64,000 nucleotides of DNA from Nemertoderma westbladi (Eukaryota > Xenacoelomorpha > Nemertodermatida > Nemertodermatidae), in contig JAUCBJ010007725.1 in the NCBI GenBank assembly GCA_032718475.1, forward strand, positions 122,569 through 186,568, in the 5' to 3' direction. Of this stretch, positions 46,501 through 56,800 are shown piece by piece (within the stretch, counting starts at the first letter, position 1; each line of letters opens with the position of its first letter). A program made the translations under genes and the position numbers. The notes beneath the pieces are model-generated. The model searched no databases. It was not told where the DNA came from and saw nothing but the letters and a program-made list of their open reading frames with translations.

Positions 46501-48107
46501 CAGGTCTTCCATAAGTCCACTTGGTCTGATGAGATCGGCTCGTCCCATGTTAGTCCATCCTTCCATATACTGCGCATAAAAATGCGGGCTTGCAGTATCA
46601 CTGGACTGATGAATCCTAACGGATCGAACAATCGGCTCAATTTTGACAAGCATGATCTCTTCGTCAGTGTGTTCCCTTGACTGTCCAGTCTCACCTTCAC
46701 TCGAAAGTTGTCTGTGTTTGGGTCCCAAAAGAGCCCCAACACCTTAGTCGTCGGTAGTGGTTCGAACTCTAGGTCTATGTCACCACCTCCACGCTCAGTA
46801 GTTCCGAATGAGTCTACTAATTCGGCACTGTTTGAGGCGAATTTGGTGAGGTTAAAACCTCCGCCCGCCAAGCAGTCCCGTAATTGATGTGCTACTGTTG
46901 TAGCACGTTCTACTGTGTCGCAACTCTGTAATCCGTCATCAACGTAAAAGTCACGCTCCACAATTCTAATTATCTCTGGGTCATATAGATGTTTCTGATC
47001 CCTAGCGGCCTGCTTTAGGGCGTACATCGTACAGTTTGGGCTGTCTCTGGCACCGAAAACGCGAACTTGCATTTGGTAAGTCGCCGGTGGTAGACTTAAA
47101 TCTCCTTCCGGGTACCAGAGGAACCGCAAACTGTCTCTGTCTCGCTCTAACGCTTTTACTTGGTGAAACATCGCTTCAACGTCGCAAGTAAAGGCTACTT
47201 GACGCTGACGGAAGCGCATAATCACCCCCATAAGATAATTATTCATGTTCGGTCCATCCATCAACTCACTATTGAGGGACATTCCCTCAAACAGAGCCGC
47301 ACAGTCATTGACTACACGTACTTAGTCTGGTTTGTCGGGGTGTCTCACGTAGTGATGTGGCAAGTAATACGTTTGGTCGGTCACTCGCTCCGGGTTAGTC
47401 ATTCGGATAGCGTATCCCTTTGTCAAATATGTCTCCATCTGAGTGTTATACTGCAGATGGGCTTTCTCGTCTTTTAATAGACGTTGTCGGATTGAGTGTA
47501 GACGTCTTAAAGCCAGTGGATAGTTGTTTATAAGTTTAGGACTTTGGCTACGCCATAACATCCCTACCTCATAATGTCCGTCTTTCGTCTGGCGGATAGT
47601 ATCTTCCATGATCTTCAGAGATTGTTTCTCCTGTTCCGACATACAAGGTTCGTAGCTACCAGGTTCAGCTGTATCTTGTTCTAACCACCTGATAGTCTTC
47701 TCCGTTAATTCTTTGTCCAATGCGGCTTGTTCCAACTGATGATTTCTCAACGCGTCATCATCGATATCGACGGGCACTGTTGAGGTTATTGGGGTAGGTA
47801 GACTCGCAAGCCTATCATCTGTCGTCGATGGAATCTCTAGCTGACTCGTCTTCTCCCCAAGTTCTAAACTCACCTGGTGAATTAGCTGCTCCTTGTGACT
47901 TATCATACTAGTTACACGTCTGTCATGTTTTGTCGACTGTAGTGTAGTATGGTTCACGTCGTGTGAAAAGGAATGGATTGAATTTGTAGTTAATAAACTA
48001 CATGTACTCTGTACGTCGTCTTCCTCGGCACTTACGTCTAGTGTGCGCACAGGCGCTCGAGTATACCACCCTATCGGCGTTCTGCATGCGTATGCGTTTT
48101 CCGCTGG
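43566..48107 (-). pseudogene. pol: Pol of copy 2: RT, RNase H, integrase; interrupted
   Basis: Two in-line open pieces. 48050-47322 (242 codons) covers the region before and into the reverse transcriptase and ends at TAA 47322-47324, where copy 1 has a Lys codon. 47282-43566 (1,238 codons) resumes in the same frame with the rest of reverse transcriptase (FYVDDG), RNase H (HCFSDASDNGFG), the repeat spacer, H2C2 integrase zinc region, integrase core (TGIDCFG, YSDQGTNF, PWRGGVWE) and the DUF5641-like end. Upstream, near 48100, ~17 bp are missing relative to copy 1, uncoupling it from the protease frame. Catalytic motifs are otherwise unchanged, so decay is recent. Confidence 0.92.
45476..45770 (-). 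repeat. Tandem repeats in the pol spacer, copy 2
   Basis: Same spacer as 23524-23850 with a different order and number of PDTLLD-like and KAAVSLLERP units, all in frame. It has fewer short units than copy 1 and a longer stretch between the two SLLERP units (DILSETSQNVLPDISN). Confidence 0.78.
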
Positions 48108-50412
48108 TTTCCCACACCTGATGTAGGTTGAATTGGTCCGTCCCGATCAGCATTGCTACCGATCTATAATTGACAGGACATTCGGGTACACCAAGGTGTC
48201 TGAAATACTTACGGTCCTCTAGAGATTGTTCCGGCACTGGACCTAGTAGGTTACTAAAGTCCTTCGTAGCCGCAAAGGTTAGATCTTTAAAGGGCAACAA
48301 AGACCTCTCCCTCTCGCTGTGTTGCGATTTCGGAAGAAGAGAGTCTAAGTCCAACTTAACTCGTGTCACTGGTATTGCACGCTGTCCGTGCATACTACTT
48401 ACTGTATAACTGACACGCTTACCTTGTTTAAGATCCGTCACGACGTCAGCTATCTTTTCGTCCACGTAGCTATGAGATGAGGCCGAATCTAGAATCGCAT
48501 AGATCCTCTTGCTCCCCTTTGTGCCAGTAACCTTAATCGGGATTACACTGAATCCCTTCAGTTGATCAGTAGTCAGGAGCGCGATCGACGGTTGTTCGTC
48601 TCCATTGGAATATTCGTCGTCGTCTTCTGATTCTTCGTCCGACGATCCGGATTGTTCTGAGAAGCAATCCTCAATATGTGTCACGAAGGTCGGAGTCGTT
48701 TTCGATTCTCGTTTTCGGTAGGCCGCATCACATCTCGCTGCTGCTTCCGGGTGTTCCCTGGCGAAGCGTTTCGTCGGCGTGTGGCTGTCTGTGTGGAGCA
48801 GACCGTCATGGTTGCGTCCACAGGATGGACAAGTGTCGGTATTTGGGCAATCTTTACGGACGTGTCCGTGTCGCGTACACCGCCAACAAGAGTCCAGTGG
48901 CCGTATCTGCAGCCGTCGTTCTTCCGAGTTCAACTCGCGAAATTGTCGACAACCTCGTAACTTGTGACCAATATACCGCTTACCTAGATGCTCGCAGTAT
49001 TGGCAGCCGTTGAAGTCGGTGCTGAGTTGCTGTCTCGTCTGTTTCGTCCCAATGGGCGCAGATACTCTATTACCGTCTGAGAATTGTCGTGATTCCGTCG
49101 GTGTGGTGTAAGTGGCCGTCTTAGTGGATGTTGTCTGGGGTTTTTGTCGGTTGGAGGATGGCAATGTGATCCCTTCTGCCACGATGTGCTGGTCGGTGTA
49201 GTTAGATCGAGTTTCTACTACCGCCTCCCTGGATATTAAAAGGTACACATCTTCTAATTTTAAGAATCCTCCCCGCTCCTCTCGCTGGTATTCGACCTTT
49301 CTCCACTCCCGACGAAGTCGATGGTGGAGTCGTCCTATGATCTTTAATAGGACTGTAGGGGTATTCCCGTAATCAAGTTGTCCAATTGATCTTAAGGTAG
49401 TGATAGCGTTCTTGATCTCGTCAGCTAGTTTTAGTAAGTCGACGGGTTTAGTGATAGCCCCTCCCTTACAGAGTTCCTCTATTACTGACCTGGCCATGCT
49501 CACTGTACCTCCGTATATCGAAGTTAAACGATCGTACGCTAGTTCGAAAGCGTCCGGTACACCGACGAAAGTCTCCGCCAAACGTTTAGGTTCTCCTGAC
49601 AACGTTTGAAGCAGGTAATTGAACTTCTCCCGTGATGTAAAGGCGCACACGGCGATCTGGGATTCGATATAGTCTACGAAGGTATGCCAGTGTTTTGAGC
49701 TACCGGAGAACTTCGGTGGTTGTTGTACCGGCAATCCCTGTCTGGCTGCGAATTTCGCTATCTCCTCGGCAACGTTCAGAGTTTCGCGTCCTTGGTTGGT
49801 AGTCTGGTTGATGTTCTCCCTTCTTGGCGCTTTTCCCTGATACGATGTGGGGTTTGAAGGTACCGGTCTTTGTGGTTCCTTCGGGTGTCTATTGTGTTCG
49901 AATTCGGAATTTCTCGAACTGTCGGTGTAACCTTCCTCCAGACGTTCCTCGATCTGAGCCAACTTATTGACAACTGGTCGCAGAATGTCGGCGAACTGTT
50001 GTGTACTAATTGCGTCCGTTGGTTGTAACGCCTTCTGTGTTGGTGTATTCTGTGGAGGATTGTCTGCAAAGGAGTTGTCTGAACGCTCGCGTTTATATTC
50101 ATCGGCCGCCCCTGTTCTAAATACCTCGCGTTTCGGGTAATCCGATTCGCTCGAAGTACTACTATCATCCGGATATGGTGGTCGACGTGCTCGCGTTCGT
50201 TGCGTCGTTCGAATTCTAACGTTTCGCTTTGGAACATCGTCCACGGATCTCCGTTGTTCGGTAGGCTCACAAGTCTTCCTCGAAGTCGTAGATTGCGATG
50301 TAAACTGATTGAACGGTCGCGTATCCACTAGTCTCCGTTGTTCGGTAGGCTCACAAGTCTTCCTCGAAGTCGTAGATTGCGATGTAAACTGATTGAACGG
50401 TCGCGTATCCAC
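47998..50412 (-). pseudogene. gag: Gag C-terminal part, knuckles and protease, copy 2
   Basis: An 804-codon frame that runs without interruption from the gag linker repeats through the DUF1759-like region (KFSGSSKHWHTFVDYIE), zinc knuckles (CWRCTRHGHVRKDC, CPSCGRNHDG) and the aspartic protease (AILDSASSHSYV). This continuity shows that gag and pol share one frame in the family and that the break near 27922 in copy 1 is a private one-base loss. The last residues are out of frame after the ~17-bp deletion near 48100. The GTG start at 50412 is internal to gag. Confidence 0.88.
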
Positions 50413-50486
50413 TAGTCTCCGTTGTTCGGTAGGCTCACAAGTCTTCCTCGAAGTCGTAGATTGCGATGTAAACTGATTGAACGGTG
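50248..50486 (-). repeat. 84-bp tandem triplication in gag, copy 2
   Basis: Three near-identical units of 84 bp (28 codons), each with one hairpin-motif copy (about 50261-50280, 50345-50364, 50429-50448). The third unit ends exactly at the gag deletion junction. Confidence 0.85.
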
Positions 50487-51092
50487 TTCTTCCTCGGGCT
50501 GTAATAATTCGTCCGAAACTGACTCACCTAACAACTGGTCCGCTTGTTCCTGTTGTATCTGTCTAATCGTCGACTTAAACTGAATCAGTTTCTCTCTAGC
50601 GATCATTAGTTTCTCGAGGATTCTAAGTTGAGTATCCATGTCCTGTCTCTGTCTAGCTAGATCTTGTAGACCAATTAGGTTATCGACGGACTTGTGTACT
50701 CTACTTTGTACTCTAACCTGGAGGGTGTAGAACTCGAATCGAGACATCGGAGCGGTCAACTCGTCTAATATGCGATGACCTTCTCCAATACTCCTGGTTA
50801 TATGCGCCATATATCCTCCGACGCTTCTAACCACACTTTCTGTGCTTCCTGCTGAACTTACCATTTCCGTTTCCCTATATCTAGGTTGCGGAACAGTTAG
50901 AAAGTCCTCGGTCCTGCCGTCGCCTCGTACTACGGCATCCGGTACTCCCGTTGGATGTACTGGTGACGCACACGGTGTAGGTTCGGTAGGCTCGCGAGTC
51001 TTCCCCTGTTGTTCCTCCGCTGCTGACTTATCCGCGTCACACGAGTCATAGTCGGTAGGTGTATTCTTCATATAGTCTTGTTTGTCACTCAT
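50412..51092 (-). pseudogene. gag: Gag N-terminal fragment, copy 2
   Basis: ATG at 51092 (MSDKQDYMKNTPTDYDSCDA). Matches gag of copy 1 up to its LLQPEEE region; then about 1.2 kb present in copy 1 (roughly 28493-29702) is missing, joining the sequence out of frame to the 84-bp repeats. The missing piece is the whole Ala/Glu/Arg coiled coil, so no normal Gag can be made from this copy. Confidence 0.88.
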
Positions 51093-51901
51093 TTCGGTAG
51101 TTGTAAGTCAAGTAAAGTGAGTGTCAAAGTATCGAGTTTACCGTATTTATATCTAAACGGTACTAATTACAGTCTTATAAAATTAGCCTACCGGCCGATT
51201 TTATAGCAGATGGATAAAATTAGCCTAAACGGCCAATTTTACAGCAAATAAATGTCACGGAATAAGTATATAATAAAATTAGCCTAGCGGCCAATTTTAT
51301 AACAAATAAATCGGATAACGATATGCGTTATCAAAAGGTAAATTAAATACAATAATACGGACTAATTCAGCAATGAACAAAGAAATCATACGGAATGCAT
51401 AAATACTTGAGACAGTGGAACCCACAATAATTTTAACTAATACGGTAATGCCTAACTTATTTATGCAACTTTTCGAACTCACCCACTCCAATAATTCTCC
51501 AGAAAAACAGATTCCCAGATACAAACCGAACGTGAACCTTTCCGTTTTTTAACGTTGCGGACGAAACGCGATTTTCCCAACCAAAGTTGTTGAGTTATCT
51601 ATCTCCCAAACTTGCCAAACACGGTCTTGCTCCCGTTACAGTCTAGAAATGAGTTCTGAATCCTGAAAAAACAAAAGAGTTAGGTTTTACTTTACGAAAA
51701 TTTTGTACCGGTACAATATGGTATTTAAACCCTTTTAAACACCGGTATTCAATTCCAAAAATTTTTTACACGCGGTTCAAATCAAATTTTATTTCAAAAA
51801 ATTAGCATTTAGCTAATCAAATACGAATTTTACCTCAAAATACAAAATTTTCAAATAACTTTAGTCCTACTGAACCGTAGTTCAGTAAAACACATTCCTA
51901 C
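51093..51901 (-). other. 5' leader of copy 2 with three hairpins
   Basis: About 810 nt between LTR and gag ATG, starting GTAGGAATGTG after the LTR. It retains the hairpins at 51177-51204, 51215-51241 and 51274-51299. A short open frame (51297-51524) is also present in copy 1 (30514-30741) but has no recognised domain and is probably incidental. Confidence 0.7.
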
Positions 51902-53810
51902 TATTGGAAGAGACGGTAACAATACCTGCAATATCCTACTGTAAAGTTTGTAAATCAAATCATAAATCCGACCTTCTCACCAAAACAGTAAACTCTAAGT
52001 AAGCGAATATATTGCAGTATCGATCTCTTATAACCGGTGAGGCAGAAAACAGTCTACGAGCAGACAAACTTCGATAAAACAAATCCCGCGCAGCGAATCC
52101 TAAAATCAGGCTGACTCACTGACGGACTAAGGGCTCGTATACTTTGCCGCGGTGTGATTTATATGGTTGGGCGAAGAGACGCTAGCTAGGTACAGGCAGA
52201 GATTTGGAGATGTCTAACTAGCGGGCAAAGCACAGTACGGACAAAGTTAATTTTATATATTTCGAGGTGTAAATAATTTCTAACGCGCGTGTTAATTCTG
52301 AACGGTCAAAACAGTTTTTGCTCCTTCACATATATAATTACTGGGTACGGTGTGCATTTACGAATATTCTAATTTTGTAACTTGTAGGTCCAATACTCAC
52401 GAATGATAAGGTTCCTTCCCCTCTTGCGTATTTCCAGGACTCAAATTCAGGCATAAGGTTAATACTACGCCCAGAATTCGGCAATTTTAGGTACCAGGTC
52501 CCTGATACTAAGAAGAGATGTGTTAGTTTACTACTGTAGGCGTACAGGTACTAATAGCTATCCTGGCTCCTATCTAGAATTTTAGTCACCCAGGTAGTCC
52601 GGGTAACTTCCTATTAGGGCGTTGGCGGGGACACGGTAGATGTTAGTATATCCCTGATAGCCTCAATTTATTTGCGCCTAGTGTAAACTGCCCTACCGCC
52701 TGAACGGTACAATCCCAATTCAGGTGAAAACACAGCAACCCCCTAACCTACAAGTTCTGATGTAATGGACACTGTCGTACTGCAAATAGTCGCAAACACA
52801 CCTGTACTTAGCAAGAGTTAAGCGTACAGTTTGCTGCACCCTAACCAATGTGTATGCCTTGTACCGGTGTGCCTACGTCCTATCTGCGTACTAGTATCTG
52901 CCTGCGCTCTCTCTCCCCCCCCCCCCCGTAGGAATGTGAAGGTCTACTGTGGGTTTTCCTGAATCAAGACAGTACAGTCCCTATGATGTAATTTTGGGCT
53001 TACAGCGTGTCACTACGTCTACCTTTTGATCTTTTGGTCTTACACTTAGGTAGCAAGGATCGAACGCTGTCTAACCTTTCAGGCGATGGGCGAATAACTC
53101 TAGATGGTATTGCGGGTCGTCTCTCGTCTACATTCCCGTGATGTTCCCGTTCATTGCTGCGGCCCGATCTCTAGCCGGCCATCCTGTCCCTGAGTTTGTT
53201 CACCGTAGTGAATCCATGGTAAAACAGATAGAAAAGCTGAGAGAATATTCTGACTTTATTACAGAAGATACAATTATAATACAATGTAATCTGAGAATAA
53301 ACTAAGCACGACAGAATATTGACAAGATAATGATATAGGATATTGTATAAGAAGTTTGTGTAAGTGTGATAACTAATGAACGAAATCGCACCTTTATATA
53401 CTAAATTTGTGCCGCAATCAATCGAGAAAATTCTCGATTGTTCTATAGATTCTAACAAGGTTTTAAAGATAGCTATTGGTCCAGCTAATATATAACTTGC
53501 ACGACATTGGTTACAATCAAATAACTACAGCCTCATTGGTACAGACAAATGCAATTAATTTGTAGCGGTTAATTTAAATGAGTTGAAATTCTACACAAAA
53601 AATAATTCGCACTTACTAGGATTTGAACTCAATACCTACTACACATATAATTTCCAACGCTCTACCAACTGAGCTACTGAACCACTTGACCGATAGATGT
53701 ACAAATGATAGAACCAATACGAATGAGAACTCAAGGCAATCTTTACAAAGTTAATTCGAATAAAAATAAAATTTTGAAAATCCACGGCATTTAGGGAATA
53801 TAATTCTATA
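51902..53810 (-). repeat. 5' LTR of copy 2
   Basis: 1,909 bp, near-identical to 38495-40401 and about as diverged from the copy 1 LTRs as the coding regions are. Signals: tRNA-like segment 53616-53686 (A box 53665-53676, B box 53619-53628, T6 53597-53602), inverted repeat 53419-53440 and TATA box 53391-53400. Confidence 0.95.
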
Positions 53811-53815
53811 GCCTT
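53811..53815. repeat. Target-site duplication, copy 2, right
   Basis: GCCTT directly after the right LTR end TTCTATA; partner of 38490-38494 and start of array 4. Confidence 0.92.
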
Positions 53816-56800
53816 AGTTGTACTAAATAAAATATAGTTCGCCGTAGTTGTACTTAATAAAATATAGTTCGCCTTAGTTGTAATAAATAAAATATAGTTC
53901 GCCTTAGTTTTACTAAATAAAATATAGTTCGCCTTAGTTGTACTAAATAAAATATAGTTCGCCTTAGTTGTAATAAATAAAATATAGTTCGCCTTAGTTG
54001 TACTAAATAAAATATAGTTCGCCGTAGTTGTACTTAATAAAATATAGTTCGCCTTAGTTGTACTAAATAAAATATAGTTCGCCGTAGTTGTACTTAATAA
54101 AATATAGTTCGCCTTAGTTGTAATAAATAAAATATAGTTCGCCTTAGTTGTACTAAATAAAATATAGTTCGCCTTAGTTGTAATAAATAAAATATAGTTC
54201 GCCTTAGTTGTAATAAATAAAATAAAGTTCGCCTTAGTTGTACTAAATAAAATATAGTTCGCCGTAGTTGTACTTAATAAAATATAGTTCGCCTTAGTTG
54301 TAATAAATAAAATATAGTTCGCCTTAGTTGTAATAAATAAAATATAGTTCGCCTTAGTTGTACTAAATAAAATATAGTTCGCCTTAGTTGTAATAAATAA
54401 AATATAGTTCGCCTTAGTTGTAATAAATAAAATAAAGTTCGCCTTAGTTGTACTAAATAAAATATAGTTCGCCTTAGTTGTAATAAATAAAATATAGTTC
54501 GCCTTAGTTGTACTAAATAAAATATAGTTCGCCGTAGTTGTACTTAATAAAATATAGTTCGCCGTAGTTGTACTTAATAAAATATAGTTCGCCGTAGTTG
54601 TACTTAATAAAATATAGTTCGTCGTAGTTGTACTAAATAAAATATAGTTCGCCTTAGTTGTAATAAATAAAATATAGTTCGCCTTAGTTGTAATAAATAA
54701 AATATAGTTCGCCTTAGTTTTACTAAATAAAATATAGTTCGCCTTAGTTGTACTTAATAAAATATAGTTCGCCTTAGTTGTAATAAATAAAATATAGTTC
54801 GCCTTAGTTTTACTAAATTAAATATAGTTCGCCTTAGTTGTAATAAATAAAATATAGTTCGCCTTAGTTGTAATAAATAAAATATAGTTCGCCTTAGTTG
54901 TAATAAATAAAATATAGTTCGCCTTAGTTTTACTAAATAAAATATAGTTCGCCGTAGTTTTACTAAATAAAATATAGTTCGCCTTAGTTTTACTAAATAA
55001 AATATAGTTCGCCTTAGTTGTACTAAATAAAATATAGTTCGCCTTAGTTGTACTAAATAAAATATAGTTCGCCTTAGTTGTAATAAATAAAATATAGTTC
55101 GCCTTAGTTGTACTAAATAAAATATAGTTCGCCGTAGTTGTACTAAATAAAATATAGTTCGCCGTAGTTGTACTTAATAAAATATAGTTCGCCTTAGTTT
55201 TACTAAATAAAATATAGTTCGCCGTAGTTGTACTTAATAAAATATAGTTCGTCGTAGTTGTACTAAATAAAATATAGTTCGGCTTAGTTTTACTAAATAA
55301 AATATAGTTCGCCTTAGTTGTACTTAATAAAATATAGTTCGCCTTAGTTGTAATAAATAAAATATAGTTCGCCTTAGTTGTAATAAATAAAATATAGTTC
55401 GCCTTAGTTTTACTAAATAAAATATAGTTCGCCTTAGTTGTACTTAATAAAATATAGTTCGCCTTAGTTGTACTAAATAAAATATAGTTCGCCTTAGTTG
55501 TAATAAATAAAATATAGTTCGTCTTAGTTGAACTAAATAAAATATAGTTCGCAGTAGTTGTAATAAATAAAATATAGTTCGCCTTAGTTTTACTAAATAA
55601 AATATAGTTCGCCTTAGTTGTACTAAATAAAATATAGTTCGCCTTAGTTGTAATAAATAAAATATAGTTCGCCTTAGTTGTAATAAATAAAATATAGTTC
55701 GCCTTAGTTGTACTTAATAAAATATAGTTCGCCTTAGTTTTACTAAATAAAATATAGTTCGCCTTAGTTGTACTAAATAAAATATAGTTCGCCTTAGTTG
55801 TACTAAATAAAATATAGTTCGCCTTAGTTGTAATAAATAAAATATAGTTCGCCTTAGTTGTAATAAATAAAATATAGTTCGCCTTAGTTGTACTAAATAA
55901 AATATAGTTCGCCTTAGTTGTAATAAATAAAATATAGTTCGCCTTAGTTGTAATAAATAAAATATAGTTCGCCTTAGTTTTACTAAATAAAATATAGTTC
56001 GCCTTAGTTGTACTTAATAAAATATAGTTCGCCTTAGTTGTACTAAATAAAATATAGTTCGCCTTAGTTGTAATAAATAAAATATAGTTCGCCTTAGTTG
56101 TAATAAATAAAATATAGTTCGCCTTAGTTGTACTAAATAAAATATAGTTCGCCTTAGTTGTAATAAATAAAATATAGTTCGCCTTAGTTGTACTAAATAA
56201 AATATAGTTCGCCTTAGTTGTAATAAATAAAATATAGTTCGCCTTAGTTGTAATAAATAAAATATAGTTCGCCTTAGTTGTACTTAATAAAATATAGTTC
56301 GCCTTAGTTGTACTAAATAAAATATAGTTCGCCGTAGTTGTACTAAATAAAATATAGTTCGCCGTAGTTGTACTTAATAAAATATAGTTCGCCTTAGTTT
56401 TACTAAATAAAATATAGTTCGCCGTAGTTGTACTTAATAAAATATAGTTCGTCGTAGTTGTACTAAATAAAATATAGTTCGGCTTAGTTTTACTAAATAA
56501 AATATAGTTCGCCTTAGTTGTACTTAATAAAATATAGTTCGCCTTAGTTGTAATAAATAAAATATAGTTCGCCTTAGTTGTAATAAATAAAATATAGTTC
56601 GCCTTAGTTTTACTAAATAAAATATAGTTCGCCTTAGTTGTACTTAATAAAATATAGTTCGCCTTAGTTGTACTAAATAAAATATAGTTCGCCTTAGTTG
56701 TAATAAATAAAATATAGTTCGTCTTAGTTGAACTAAATAAAATATAGTTCGCAGTAGTTGTAATAAATAAAATATAGTTCGCCTTAGTTTTACTAAATAA

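Larger units (their letters stand above)
40846..51006 (-). repeat. Dispersed 20-nt hairpin motif, 9 copies in copy 2
   Basis: Sites at about 40849-40868, 41163-41182, 43261-43280, 45766-45785, 50261-50280, 50345-50364, 50429-50448 and 50987-51006, with the reversed copy at 47797-47816. Each lies at the position equivalent to copy 1, plus one from the third gag repeat. The 40849 copy is the most diverged. Entry spans the first to last copy. Confidence 0.8.
38495..53810 (-). mobile_element. BEL/Pao LTR retrotransposon, copy 2 (15.3 kb)
   Basis: Second member of the family of copy 1, same orientation, LTRs at 51902-53810 (5') and 38495-40401 (3'), flanked by GCCTT at 38490-38494 and 53811-53815. 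It is 1.2 kb shorter than copy 1, mainly from a gag deletion. Breaks: a deletion at ~50486 that shifts the gag frame, a ~17-bp deletion near 48100, and a nonsense codon at 47322-47324. ORF3 by contrast is intact here apart from the shared -1 step. The LTRs differ from each other at only a few sites (C-run length near 39510/52920, single bases near 39387/52794, a few near 40036/53445), so insertion was recent although the copy is coding-defective. Confidence 0.95.
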
